Source of the DNA: Alitta virens
Taxonomy: Eukaryota > Annelida > Polychaeta > Phyllodocida > Nereididae
NCBI GenBank assembly: GCA_932294295.1
Contig: OW028575.1
Location: forward strand, 18,108,058-18,172,057
DNA: 64,000 nt
Direction of reading: 5' to 3'
Part shown: piece after piece, positions 38,024-50,215 of the stretch
Layout: every line of letters begins with the position of its first letter
Numbering within the stretch: the stretch's first letter is position 1
Position numbers and translations under genes: made by a program
The notes under the pieces: generated by a model
What the model was told of the DNA's origin: nothing
What the model saw: the letters and a program-made list of their open reading frames with translations, nothing else
Database searches by the model: none

Positions 38024-39566
38024 TACTTTCTCTAAGGCAAAGCAAAAAGCTGAAAATGCTTTGCCCAAAAGTCCACGCAAGCAAGCAGTAGTGCCTGGTC
38101 ATTTGGCACATCAAGTCTTAGGGATTGATGTGGCTGCCCGAAATGAATCACCTAGGGCATTAAGTGATGAGAATATACATCTGATTCAAGATTTCTATGA
38201 ACTAGATAGTATTTCTAGAGTGATGCCTGGTAAGGCTGATACAGTGTCAGTTAGAGTGGACGGGGTTAAGAAAATTTTGCAAAAAAGGCACATGATGACC
38301 ACAATTGCAGAAGCATTTAGCATCTTTGCAGAAGAAATCCCTCGAGTTTGCAAATCAAGCAAGTTTGCTGATCTAAGACCAGCCAATGTAAAATTAGTCA
38401 GTGAGATGCCACAAAATGTATGTGGGTGTGTGTATCACTCCAACATTATCCTAATTTTAGAAGCCCTGAATAGAAAACTGCCATTGATACCTAAGTACAG
38501 TAGAGAATTCCTAGGTCAAATTGTCTGCAGCATTGATGCAGAGAAGTGTATGTCTAATGACTGCGATGAATGCAGTGAGGGGGAAATTACTTTCCATTAA
38601 TTACCTGGAAAAATTTCAGCTGATGTCAAGAAAGAAAACATGAGGTGGTTTCAGTGGCAGAATGATGCCGAGGGGCATATGGTGAAACAGGAGCACCAAG
38701 GTAGTGTGGAGGATTTGTGTACATTGCTTACAAACAAGATGCCCCAGTTTCTGTGGCATGTCTTCATTAAGCACCATCAGGAGAGTGCATACCAAAACAA
38801 CAAAGATCAAGCCCAACAACCTGACAGCCAGTCAGTGCACTGGTTTCAAAAGCAGCTGAGTATGTTCACTATCGTTGTGTGGTATCGAGATACCACTGTG
38901 TCCTGGGTAATTGTATCAGATTGTTTGGACCACAACAACGTTTCAGTGGCATCAGCACTGAAGACCATACTCAATTATGTTAACAATGCCATGCCTACAG
39001 TATCTTGTGTGAGTTTTTGGAGTGATGGCAGTGCTGCTCAGTTTAAGAATCGTTATATATTTGCAAGCTTAGCGATTTTCAGCACCTTCTACAAAATATC
39101 TGTCCAGTGGAGTTTCTTAGCAACTTCTCATGGCAAAGGACCTTGTGATGCCTTAGAGGGCACTGTCAAAAGGATTGTTCACCAAAGAGTGTTAGGTCGC
39201 CAGGCATATGTTCAAAATGCTGAATCTTTCCAACAGGTAGTGAGAAGTTCAGGGTCAAAAATCAAATGCACTGTCACAAGTGCTGAGGAAATGGATAGAA
39301 CATGCAACTATCTTGGATTAAAACTTCTGTGGCAATTTGTACGAACTATGCCAGGTGTTCTAAATACTCATAATGTGAAACCTGTAGAAAACTCTGTGGA
39401 GTTGAAATTCTATAATGAAGCTGCAAAGTCAGCTGTTCATGAAATTGATATGAATATGATAGAAATTCCAACCAGGAATGTCTCAGATTCAGATCAGGAT
39501 TGTCACTAGCAGCAGAACTCCTTCAGTCACTTGAGGTAGGCCTAGATGGGGTTATTGGTCATGATG

Positions 39567-40359
39567 CAGTGGCAGAAGGAAGTGGTTTGAAGTAGTGGAT
39601 GAGGAAAGACATTCAAATATTGCAGTTGAAGAAAGCATTCCAAATGTTACAGATGCAGGAAGTAGTTTAAGTGTAGTTGATGAGGGAAGTTGTTCAAATG
39701 TTACAGATGCAGGAAGTGGTTTCGATGTAGTTGATGAGGGAAGTTGTTCAAATGTTACAGATGCAGGAAGTGGTTTTGATGTAGTTGATGAGGAAAGTCC
39801 TTCAAATGTTACAGATGCAGGAAGTGGTTTCGATGTAGTTGATGAGGGAAGTTGTTCAAATGTTACAGATGCAGGAAATGGTTTGGATGTAGTTGATGAG
39901 GGAAGTCCTTCAAATGTTACAGATGCAGGAAGTGGTTTGACTGTAGTTGATGAGGGAAGTCGTTCAAATGTTGCAGGTGAAGGAAGTGGTTTGAATTTAG
40001 TGGATGAGGAAAGTAGCTTGAGTGTAGCAGATGAGGGAAGTAGTTCAAATGTTAGAGAGCATGTGAATGCCCAGGATGTAGGAGATGAAGGGAGGACAAA
40101 AACTGCATGTGGCACTTCTAAGAGAAACACAAAGGTAAAGAAAAGTGGTGCTGAAAAGTCAAAGAAAAGCAAACCACAAAAAGAAAAATACCCATGTGGT
40201 GTATGTCAGTACAATTATGGTGATCGAAATGATCCCAAGTATGACCAGGACTGGCTACCATGTATTATTTGTCAGACATATTTCCACCTTAGTTGTGCAG
40301 AAATAGCTGGTATACTAGATGATGATGAATCCTTTACATGTCAGTCCTGCTATAAATGA
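39567..40359 (+). pseudogene. PHD-finger ORF with 18-residue tandem repeats
   Basis: ORF 39595-40359 (254 residues), preceded by one more repeat in another frame from 39567, so a 1-base shift near 39590 is likely. At least six copies of an 18-residue unit (SNVTDAGSGFDVVDEGSC and variants; 54-bp DNA period) are followed by a Lys-rich linker and a C-terminal PHD-type zinc finger (CGVCQYNYGDRND ... WLPCIICQTYFHLSC ... FTCQSC). It follows the transposase-like gene on the same strand and may be its C-terminal part or a second protein of the same element. Confidence 0.65.
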
Positions 40360-42307
40360 TTATAAGATTTAATGTTCCATAAATTTTTTGACAATTTCTT
40401 GGCTAATCCTATTGTTATGGAGGCTTGCATTATATTTGTAAGACATAATGCTTCATTAATCAGTGATTTTGACACTTCACCAAAGTTTAATATTGTTAAT
40501 AATTGTAATTTGCCTTTTGGGTCTGTATTGTTTTTACTTGTAACCAAACTTGTTTATGACTTGAAAAGACCCACTTGGCAGTTTGTAACTCAACTGAAGA
40601 AATTTAAAGGGTCAAAGTTAACTTTGAGTTGTTCAATTTATTTATTTTATTGGTGAGATTCTTAGCTATCTCATGTGAAGTCCCACTCGTGATTCCGTCA
40701 CGAATAAATTGTAATTCCGTCACACACTTCTTTGCCCCAACTTGAAGTATATCGTGAGGCCACTGTTAGTATTGTGGCATTTACTATCACCAGACATCCT
40801 AAAATTATAACTTATGTGAGTAGATATTCATTAAATATTACGAGTGAGCTGACACAGCAGATTACTGAGAGCTTTCCTTTCTCAGTGTTCTGTTTCAAGT
40901 TATTCCATCACGCTACATATCATTGGGCATACCCACCATAAAGCCCCACTGAACTTCACTTGTTTTGATGCACGACACTTTTTAACTGGACGTTCCCTTC
41001 AGAGATACGATAAATGTGTCAGTAGTATAAATTGTTTATTTATGATAAATGAACAGTAGAAAAGTGCGTGCAAACGGTGATTCCGTCGCATGGAATTCAT
41101 GATGATAGGCATTGCTAGACAACACAGACGGGATAAAAGAACCTTAGTGACAGAGTATCCACCTCAGTTGCAGCAGCAGCTACATCCTTGTTTGTGGATG
41201 GAGCCGAGGGATTGGAAGTAGTAACATTGGTACTTAGACAAACAAAGCAGGCAAAATTAGTCTGCCTTTGTTTTGGCACTATCTTTAGTACATGTGTGCA
41301 GTAAGAAAGATTCAATCCAAGTCAGTTAGTCAGTCAGTCACTAAGTCACTCACTTATACCTATGCTGAAAGTCATAGATTTGAAAAAGATATAAAAAAAA
41401 CAGCAGAACAAGTCTATAAGGTTAATCTTCAATGTTGGTCCAAGAAGCAGATTGTCACAGTTTTACAAGAAGGGAAATTTATTAGTAATGGAGGACCTAA
41501 TAAAGTTGGCTTTATTGAAGATTTCTTTTAGATACATGAATGGGACATTACCAATGCGAATAATTAATTTGTTTAATATAAGTGATCATGATTATTAAAC
41601 CACAAACAGAAACAATTTGAGGGCACCCCAACATACCATAGAAAAATATAATAAAAGTTATTTAGGACAAACTGCGCACTTATGGTTGCATTTAATATTG
41701 TGTATTATCATTTGCTAAAGCTTTTGTAAAATTAAAAACAGAATTATTAAACGGTCAAGTAGATTTATATATTATTAAATAATTAGGTCATATGTAACTT
41801 TATTTACTGTTTGTATTATATTGAAACGATGCAGAATAAAACTAAGGTGAAGAAGAGTGTGGAACGAAGCAGAATCATGTTAGATCTTATGTTTGAGCAC
41901 TGTCACTGGCTAGAAATAACTTAAATATCATCTATGAAGCATTTTGGTAAAAATATGACAAGCAGGAACTGAAAATCCACAAACCAGAAGTTGATAAAGC
42001 GATGCTACGATCTACTAAAAACACTGTTAAATAAATTATTTGAGCCTGACAAAGTTGTGCAATGATGAAAATATGCTGAGAATACCAATTTCAACAATAA
42101 TTTGAGAGCGTTTTTATCAGAACATAATAAAATGTCTTTAATACTTTAATACTGGGCTATAATGAGAGATTGCAACTGAATGTCTTCTATTTCTGAATAC
42201 TACAAGCCTTTGTTGAGCTGAACTTCAGTTTTACTGTCTTAGCTGCATTGTGGATGTACAAGATGGCGTGGATGTGCTGTGAATGCTGACGATGCTGATG
42301 TCACGTG
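40360..42307. other. Noncoding AT-rich stretch
   Basis: It holds three of the GTGATTCCGTCAC-type sites. The ORF at 41292-41531 is not recognised and probably chance. Nothing else seen. Confidence 0.4.
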
Positions 42308-42335
42308 TGTGTGAGTTATTGTTTAACGCCTCATA
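42308..42335 (-). mobile_element. 28-bp LINE-tail micro-insertion with a full target duplication
   Basis: It contains only TTATTGTTTAACGCCTCAT plus a (TG)n-type tail. It is bounded by a perfect 13-bp duplication CTGATGTCACGTG (42295-42307 and 42336-42348). The sequence is the extreme 3' end of the LINE seen at 49339. Confidence 0.8.
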
Positions 42336-42589
42336 CTGATGTCACGTGACGTCACTTGGTGCCAAATATGGATGGTAACTAACGTCTTTTCGTTGACTAC
42401 GAAGTTGGTAAAGCTATATGACTCTAAGATCTGGCGAGTTCGGGGTCAGTTTGCTGAGGTGTCAGTGAAGATGTTGTGGTGAGTTGGAGTTCAGAGTAGC
42501 TGGAAATTATATTTCATTTCAGATTGGTAGTAGTGCAGAGCTGTGGCAGAATTGTAGTAGATGTTCTCCCAGTGCAGTAGTTTATACCG

Positions 42590-43375
42590 CGTGCTTCGAG
42601 GTGTGCTCTGAGCCGAGGTTCCAGGTTCCAGTGGTATTGCTTCGAGGTTGCTCCGAGGCGTGCTCCGAGGTTCCAAGTTCCAGTGGGATTGCTCCGAGGT
42701 TCAGTGCTCCATTGTGATTGCTCTGAGAGAGGTGTTGCGGATGTCAGAGGTGTAGCAGTAGTGGTAACAGAGATCCACTTTACTCCGAGGCGTAGCTGAG
42801 GGATGAGACATTGGCGCGACTTCGAGTTTACTCCGGGATTACTCCGAGACGCGGAACTAGTAGAAGTAGCTAGATCGCTCCGAGAGTGTTAGCTGTGTAG
42901 CGAATTTACTCCTAAGTTCAGGCTCTTAGCGGCAATCACCGAAGCAACTCCGAGGATACTCCGAAAGTATATAATAGCTGTAGTTGTTATGTAAATTACT
43001 CCAAGGTTGTTCCTTGTTGTATTCTAAGTCCGTGATTTGAGTGGCAGTCATCAACTTATATTCGAGGTTGCTCCGAGAAGTTTTCCGAAGGTGGGGATCA
43101 TCAGTTCATCTAAGAAGTTGCTCTTGGATTCCATGTGCAGTTGTACGTTGGTGTGATTGTCAACCCTAATTATTCTGTAGAATTGCATCTTTAATTCGAG
43201 TTCGTGATTGGTGAAACTAGTGGTGGTTCGAGATTCGGTTGATGGCTGAGGATTGAGGTTCCGAACAAGGTCAATCAGACCGACAAGGAGACCTGTTTAC
43301 TCCAAGACCTGATTTTACACTGATTTGTCAGACCGAAATGTCTGGTGCAAAACTATTGTTGCAATAAAGATGCTA
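42590..43375. repeat. Degenerate CTCCGAGG-rich domain
   Basis: More than ten copies of (T/G)CTCCGAG(G/A) at irregular spacing, denser at 42590-42700, then AATAAA at about 43362. It may be an old minisatellite, an LTR-like regulatory region or a noncoding transcript end. No coding frame. Confidence 0.45.
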
Positions 43376-43650
43376 AACTTTACTTCAATGACTCTGTTTA
43401 CTCCATCATAGGTACTTGAGTAATTACGCTGAGTTTCAGCCGGTCAGAACTTGTTGCAGTCAGATTCAGATATATTTATTTGACTTAAAGCTGGTATCAA
43501 CGAAAAAAAAAAATTACAATCATGTTTATTATAATTTGCTTTTAGTATGGTGACCCCTTTAAGACATCTTTGATGTCGCTGCCAAGGGGCCACCCTAGTC
43601 TTAATATAAAGAACGTCTTTCAAATTTCAATCCTGCGACCAGTGGCAAGG

Positions 43651-43721
43651 GTGGGTGGGTGATCAGGGCTTTACGTCCTGTATTTCTGCACCAATTGGGC
43701 TAATTAGGACAGGCAGAGACC
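43651..43721 (-). mobile_element. 5'-truncated SINE (71 bp)
   Basis: Only the 3' half of the SINE body is present. The perfect 16-bp duplication GCGACCAGTGGCAAGG is at 43635-43650 and 43722-43737. Confidence 0.9.
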
Positions 43722-43850
43722 GCGACCAGTGGCAAGGGACAGACACTCAGTGGTAGTCTTAAAAATAAAAGTTAATAAATAAAAATTACAACAAAAACGA
43801 TTGAATAAATGACAGTAAATCCATGACAGATATGACAGAGATGACACCAG

Positions 43851-46138
43851 TCAACCCAAACCATTACAAATATAACAATTAGTTATATCACAATTGACAT
43901 TATAAGATTCTAGAAAATTTTGTTTTACATAATATTTGAAACCATCTAGGCTATGAGTATATATTTTATCTTTTATATTTTGATTCATTTCATTGAATAT
44001 TTTCGGAAACCTATAGCTTATGCTATGTCTTGCAAATTCATGACTCACAGCAGGCAGACGATATGTGTTGTTGCTTCTCAGGCTTTGGTTAAGGATGAAG
44101 GTATTTCTGAGCAACATTTCAGACAAAAAGTAATCAGGTAACACATTGTTTTCAAATTTAAAGCAAAATTTAAAGCCATGCAGTGCACATAAATCATGTA
44201 TCTTCAATATTCTTAGCTGTCTAAAAAGTTGACCAGTATGTGCATTGTATTTACTTTTTGTAATTATTCTAACGTCTGTTTTTTGTAGTTTAAAATTCTA
44301 TTAGTTCGCCCTCCCCATATAATTATTCCATAATTTAGATGTGGTGATACTAAAGCATTATAGATATTTAAAAGCGCTCTTGTAGGTAAATATTTTTTGA
44401 TTTTCTTCATTATCCCTATAGTTTTTGATATTTTCTTGGCTATCATATTAATGTGAGAGTTCCACTTTAAATTATCATCAAGAATTATACCTAAGAAATT
44501 AAAACTGTTTACAAATTAAACTGGAATATCATCTATATATAATACTGTATAACGAACTTGTCTTTGAGGAGTATGGAATAACATTGCCTTAGTCTTTGTA
44601 ACATTTACTGTAAGTTTATTAAGTTTAAGCCAACTAGTTATTGACTGTAATTCACTGTTTAAACATAATACTTACCTACCTAATCTAGAGCATTGTAAGG
44701 ATGATTCTGAATGTGTTTGGCCTACATGAATTTCACTTTTACATGACATTCATTGTGTAATATGGAAAAAGCTTACACAGGATTGTTGTTTAATTGTCAC
44801 TATGTTTGAGTTTAGACTTTAGAATACAGCTGTTAGGTTTCATGGCTTTTGCCACAAAGGTGATGAAGTTTGGACGATACACACATCACTGTTCTATAAC
44901 ATTTATCCAATATATGATATTTGTCTGTTTCATGCTTAATGCTGACCTAATCAAGCTTTATAACAATTGTATAAGTTTTACATTTAAGAGTTGTAAATAT
45001 GTTAGTTTAATATGAATAAGACTGATATTCCACAGAGTCTGGCCTGTAGTTATGAAATCTCACAATACAATCCTGTCTCACATGAATGTGTGCATATACT
45101 TAATGTCTTTGAGAAAAGTTTTGAAATTTCACTTGAAGTAAAAATGTCTGATATTAAAATTGTTCTTTATGATATACATATATATGACCAGTTTGTTAAT
45201 ATCACACATAATTTTCAACCAATATGATTTTTACTAAATTGCACGTCCTACATTGCATAGCTCTATCAGTGTTTGTGACAACAAATTTATGTATTATGTA
45301 CTGCATAAATATAGATTCTTGATTTATTTTATCTCATTTTCATCTATTTTATATCCTATATTATCTTATCTTACATTATTACAGTTTATTGACATTATAT
45401 TAATGTAGAAAGGTAAAGTCACAGGAAACGTCTGACATCTGGGTACGCATAAGGTCAAACTGTTCCCCCCTCTGGAAAAAGTTGTTCCACTAATTATATT
45501 TTCTTAGATTTTTGATATGTTGTAGAGGAGTTTATGAGCTTTCATTTGGTATATAGTTTATTACTATTGCAATTTGTTTTAGGTTACTCCCCCTTTGAGC
45601 ACAATTCACCCGGACTATAAGATATCATCATGATTCCATTGAGTATTTAGAGTGGCACATAAAGTTGTGTCATCCGCATATAAAATTGGATAAAAGTTAT
45701 TAGTGGCAATGACAATGTCATTTACATAAATTAAAAAGAGTAGTGGCCCTAATATAGATCCCTGGGGCACTCCACATTTGACTACTAAAGGATTGGACAA
45801 AATATCATCATATTCTACTTGTTGGGTTCTATTAAGCAAATAATTTTCTATGAATTTTAAGGATAAGTCATTCATGCCATAATAGTGTAGTTTGTATAGC
45901 AATATTTCATGATCAAGTGTATCAAAAGCCTTTGAAAGCTCAAGGTATATATTTATCGGGAGTAAATTATTATCCATTGCATAAGTAATTCTGTCAATTA
46001 ATTCAAGAGTTGCCAATTCGGTGGAATGAAACTGCCTAAAGCCTTATTGACTTTTGTAAAATACTTTCAGTTGGGTGAAATATTCATACATTTGGTTATA
46101 CATTGCCCTCTCAAAGACTTTTGATACACTTGGCAGTC
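43851..46138 (-). pseudogene. Non-LTR retrotransposon reverse transcriptase, broken by a 0.95-kb insertion
   Basis: On -: RT start near 46138 (LPSVSKVFERAMYNQ, one stop), RT core 45615-46016 with the LELSKAFDTLDHEIL block, GVPQGSILGPLLFLIYVND and catalytic YADDTT. The frame continues at 44660 (LQSITSWLKLNKLTVN) through the thumb-like AKKISKTIGIMKKIKKYLP and HLNYGIIIWGG, and ends with the C-terminal R...SISYRFPKIFNEM...FKYYVKQNFL at 43851. Sequence from about 44662 to 45617 interrupts the frame and is foreign. The upstream endonuclease is missing. CR1/Jockey-like; clade not fixed. Confidence 0.85.
44662..45617. mobile_element. Unidentified insertion inside the retrotransposon
   Basis: Inferred only because the RT frame is continuous across it. 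The borders share TA/TAA at most. No terminal repeats or known domain; two short + ORFs (44794-45015, 45012-45227) are not recognised. Confidence 0.5.
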
Positions 46139-46905
46139 CCGACACAGCCTGTGGGCAACTTCAAACAATAACATCAATAATGCAACCAGGGAGTAGGAGG
46201 TTGCATAATTATTGGCGCAGTCAACTAAAATAGGAAAATCGTCACAATATCATATTATTTTGTATTTGGGAGCAACTTAATATAGTTTTTTTAAACTCTG
46301 TTGTTTCCCTTCTTGACACTGAATGAATTTTTAAAAAAACTTAGTCACTCACTCAGTCAAACTCATGGTAAACAAGTTGGTCTTGGGGTTTGTTGTGAAT
46401 TTTCCAAAAACTTACCTGACAACTACTTAGATAATAAAACGTTGGCTCAACATTTAAAGTGTATTCTTAAAAAAGTTCAATAAATGAATAAATTCTCCTT
46501 TTCAGAAAATTAAAATAGTCAAAGACTCAAATTGTTTAAATTTATGTCCTATGACTTAATTGTATATCATGAAATAAAATAAGTATGTTACTTTTGCACT
46601 AATCAGCTGTTTATCTTCATATTAAATCAGCTAGGGATATTGAATGATAGACGTTAATTGTATTTGGCAAAAGTGTTAATTGTCATAAGTCATACTGAAA
46701 AAAAAACTAGTATATGCAATAAAACTGCATACTTTCCACACGAATTCCCTTTTCTCTTTTATGAAAATGATTGCTATATCTTCATTTTACTGGTTGGCTT
46801 TATAATTAAGCAAAAAAAAACATAGGCTAAACCCTCAGCAAATCCCACATACCACACAGGCATCATTAAAATTGTTAAGTGTTCGTCCAACAGGCAGGAG
46901 TGCGG
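46139..46905. other. Noncoding AT-rich stretch
   Basis: No gene or repeat recognised between the truncated retrotransposon and the GC-rich element. Confidence 0.4.
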
Positions 46906-48577
46906 GTGTTAAGCCCCGTTCCCACATAGCCGAGTTTCTCGTAGTCAACTCGTAGTATTACGTAACACGCCTCTCGGGCCCAATTCGTACTAAACTCTGC
47001 GATTACTCCTCGCACTCGAGAGATGTTCGGCGAGAAACTCCTGTGACTCGTAGCGAACTCGTGAGATTTGGAGCCGATAGCCGAGTATGCCGCGCTGCAC
47101 GGCACACTCGGCGGATTTTCCAAGAGTTTCAAAATCTTGGTCATGACTCGCCGAGTACCAGGAGTCACTCGGCGAGTAACTCCTCTAACTCGCCGAGTTA
47201 CTCCTGGTACTCGGCGAGTTACTCGGCGAGTTACTCGGCGCGAATTTCACTCGTATTACACTCGGTGGGATGTTCAGGAGTGCGAGGAGTAACTCGGCGA
47301 GTTGTAGGAGTGACTCACCGAGTTGTAGGAGTAACTCGCCGAGTAACTCGCCGAGTTCTACCTTTAGTACATGCATCATCAGCGTAGGGGGTCGTATATA
47401 ATTTAAAAGGCCGCTGCTCCTCTAATATCAGTCCGATTTTCGTCAAATAAAGATTGTTTTGTAGTATAATTCATAGTGACTCCATAGGTGTTTTCGGATT
47501 GAAAATAGACCAAATATTAACCGAGTATTTGTCTGAGAAGGCAGGTAGTCTGGCGGCGGCAAGGTGCTCTGTGTATGGCCCTGACATGAATGGTGTGGTC
47601 AATATTTTTGACCATTTTATATACATTGTTTGGATGAGCTTTATTGCAATTCATTTCTACTCATTCTGCCAACTGCCATGACTGTTATGTCAATTGCTAT
47701 TAGCATTTTGAATGATACAAAGAATGGGTGTAGAGAATACAGCAAATGCTCAATACATGTGTCAATTGCCTAATTGCCTAAATTGGGGTTCTTTGACCTG
47801 TCATTTCATGGTTTGTTCAAAGATGACACAGTAATATGACATTGTCTTGATTGTCATTCACAATTACAAAAATATGTAATTGCTTTCATTAATTAAAAGC
47901 AATATATTTTATTGTAATTACCAGGCAATGATTATATTTGTATAACTTTCTTATCTTTTTGTGTTAATTTGAATCTTATTGTGATATTATGATCAGTATA
48001 AATTTGTGTATATTTTTGTAAAATTTAAATCTAATATTGATATTGTAATTAGTATTTGTGATTTGATCTGTGATTTTATTTGCTATCTTTAATTTACTTA
48101 TACTGGTGCTCCCTGAAGCGTCCGCGCCCGGACTGTATTAATACAGAAAGCGGAGCGCTTCTTTAAAAAGCTACTGCTCCCTTAATATTAGTCCGATTCT
48201 CGTCAAATAAAGATTGTTTTGTAGTATAATTCATAGTGACTCCATAGGTGTTTTCGGATTGAAAATAGACCAAAGATTAAGCGAGATATGCATCTGAGAA
48301 TGCAGATAGGCTGGCGTCGGCCTATCATTCAACGGGTGACTCGCCGCTGTCGTAGCTACCTTGCTTAACCCGGCGAGACATTCCTACAACTCGGCGAGTC
48401 ACCCGCCGAGTCACCCGCCGAGTAACTCGGCGAGTAACTTGGCGAGTAACCCGGCGAGTAACCCGCCGAGTCACTTTTTCCGCCAGAATTCGTCGCCAAC
48501 TCCTCGAATTTTGGCCGTTACGTAATACTACGAGTTGACTACGACAAACTCGGCTATGTGGGAACGGGGCTTTACAC
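46906..48577. mobile_element. Non-autonomous element with 61-bp TIRs and GGCGAGT palindromic arrays
   Basis: Ends 46906-46966 and 48517-48577 are inverted copies with 59 of 61 bases equal (inside, AAGCCCCGTTCCCACATAGC). GC-rich arrays of near-palindromes (ACTCGGCGAGT, ACTCGCCGAGT) fill 47085-47395 and 48335-48480. A unit of about 160 bp occurs twice in direct orientation at 47402 and 48162. The middle is AT-rich. There is no coding capacity; the Arg-Arg-Val ORFs are repeat artefacts. Target duplication not recognised. Confidence 0.75.
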
Positions 48578-49338
48578 TTTCATTTCCAGAGCAGAACTGT
48601 GACACACACTTTCGTTTCTATAGCTGAACTCTAACACTAATGCACTTACCCTTATGAAATTTTATACAGTAACACTCTATATGGCCTAGTGGTGCATTTT
48701 GATAGCCACAAATGTGGTAAAATATTATTTCTTGAGTGTTTATATAGTGTGTGCGATAAACCGAAACAATTGCCACTTGGTCTACATAGCCTGTTACACA
48801 ATGCTAATTATTCCAAGAGGTCCTATTTCTTTAACCCTTGAATTTCTGCTAATTAGTCCAGGATGTCCTTCTTTTTTAACTCTTGAATTTCTTAATTATA
48901 TTCTGTTAAGTGTGAAATAATACAGTGTTCCTGTGGGTCATTACAAAGTATGATAAAATCTTACTTTATTTTTGAAAAAAGTAAGGCCCATATTAAGTCT
49001 TACTTTTGTCCACTAAGTCTTACACTGTCTTGTTTTGATGGAAATATACTTGGATATTTAAATCCACATTGCAATATTCAGACGATTTGGTAAATTTGAA
49101 TGAATAGAAAATATTACCGTTCCTTAAATTCACAAGAACTGTGTTTATTTTATTGCTTAATAGCCAATACCCGGATTGTTTTTTGGATAATGAAATTAAA
49201 ATATTGGTGTATATTACTATATTAGTGGTCTTATTTTTCATGTGCGCATTATATTATAATGTTTTTTAAATATCTTACTTCTTATGAAGGTAAACCTGCA
49301 GGAATCCTGTATTAACAGCAATCATTCTGTTCAAATTA
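48578..49338. other. Noncoding AT-rich stretch
   Basis: A short direct repeat near 48800-48895 (TTTAACCCTTGAATTTCT-like, twice). No gene seen. Confidence 0.4.
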
Positions 49339-50200
49339 GAGTTAGTTAGTTAGTTAGTGTTATTGTTTAACGCCTCATCAGCACCTGAGTGGGCTATGTA
49401 GAGGCTCTCTAGGTTAAGATTGATTATCTATATTTGGTAGAAACCAGAAGCATGTAAAAAATCTATAATTGTCTGCGTTGGATATCTGGTAAAGAGATGT
49501 TGTAAGGTAGTAGCTTGAAACAAAGGTCTTCTAATGCGTTGTAATTGGATGCAATCTAATAAAATATATTTGATTGTAAGGAGGCACCAACAAGTCTGGC
49601 ATACCGGTGCCGGTTCATTGACTAAAAGGTGTAAATGTGTAAGTCTTGAATGTCCTATGAGGCATCTGTGATAGATTCCTTGATCTTTGCGAGTATTGAA
49701 CCTACTAGGTATTTTGTTTTGAATGCAAGGTGAGATTGAATGCAACTTGTTGTAATTACATTCATTCCATTGTCTTTACCAGCAAGACATGACAATTTTA
49801 TAGTCATTTTAAAATCAGTGTATGGGATAGTAAAATCAGTTATATCTTTTTTGTAAGAGCCCTTTTTGCTGCCAGGTCTGCTTTTTCATTCCCTTCAATG
49901 CCAGCGTGTCCAGGAATCCAGCAGAATACAATGTCCTTGTATTCGTGAAGATGAAAATACTTAATAAGGACATCTAAGATCCCAGGGTTATCAAGTTGTT
50001 TATTTTGGATTGCTTGAAGAGCAGATTTGGAATCAGAACAGATAACATAATGATTTGAGTCCTCGATGTTCTTTAAGGCAAGGTAAATAGCTGTTAATTC
50101 TGCAGTGTATATTGAGCAGTGGTCTGGAAGACGACATTCAGCTATAACGGTTTTATATGAGGTGACTGCACAGCCTACTCATCTTTCCATTTTTTCTAAA
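49339..50200 (-). pseudogene. Non-LTR retrotransposon 3' part with RNase H domain
   Basis: On -, an RNase H domain (YTAELTAIYLALKNI, CSDSKSALQAI, CWIPGHAGIEGNEKADLA; the three acids are visible) precedes a frameshift. Then comes ORF 49428-49745 with the usual post-RNase H block (IGHSRLTHLHLLVNE, CQTCWCLLTIKYILLDC). The 3' end carries GTTTAACGCC...GTGCTGATG sequence and a (CTAA)n tail. This is the master sequence for the tails at 37882, 42308 and 57215. I/Ingi-like architecture. Confidence 0.85.
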
Positions 50201-50215
50201 CAGGAGACCTTGTCA

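Larger units (their letters stand above)
37413..39509 (+). pseudogene. Transposase-like gene (RNase H-fold type suspected), interrupted by two insertions
   Basis: Segments 37435-37620, 37827-37881 and 38032-39509 form one reading frame once a SINE (37621-37812) and a LINE tail (37882-38023) with their target duplications are discounted. Contents: a basic start (RRQKLKEDENAY), KALPKSPRK-type motif (NALPKSPRKQAVV), Cys-rich CSNDCDEC-like segment, then a core with VVWYRDTTVSWVIVSD, SFWSDGSAAQFKNRY and FLATSHGKGPCDALEGTVKR. These three acid-bearing blocks look like a DDE-type catalytic core, but I cannot name the superfamily. Damage: an in-frame TAA at 38598-38600, a frameshift near 37445, and the insertions. 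Similar proteins are widespread as multicopy genes in invertebrates; from memory, unverified. Confidence 0.7.
37002..41089. promoter_or_regulatory. Recurrent 13-mer GTGATTCCGTCAC flanking the transposase-like gene
   Basis: Copies: 37002-37014 (+), 37158-37169 (-, 12 of 13), 40689-40701 (+), 40711-40723 (+, one mismatch), 41077-41089 (+, one mismatch). I noticed none elsewhere in the window. Two lie before and three after the gene pair, the arrangement expected of subterminal transposase-binding sites; that role is inferred. Confidence 0.5.

Noticed and set aside
39552..40172. Antisense repeat ORF of 206 residues
   Set aside because: Mirror of the 54-bp repeat; only the + frame leads into a PHD finger.
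41292..41531. 79-residue ORF, and a similar 60-residue ORF at 46301-46483
   Set aside because: No recognised domain, no splice context, AT-rich surroundings.
43480..43500. Possible LTR primer-binding site (TGGTATCAACG) after the CTCCGAG domain
   Set aside because: Only about eight bases fit an initiator-Met tRNA site, the preceding bases do not end in CA, and no second LTR was seen.
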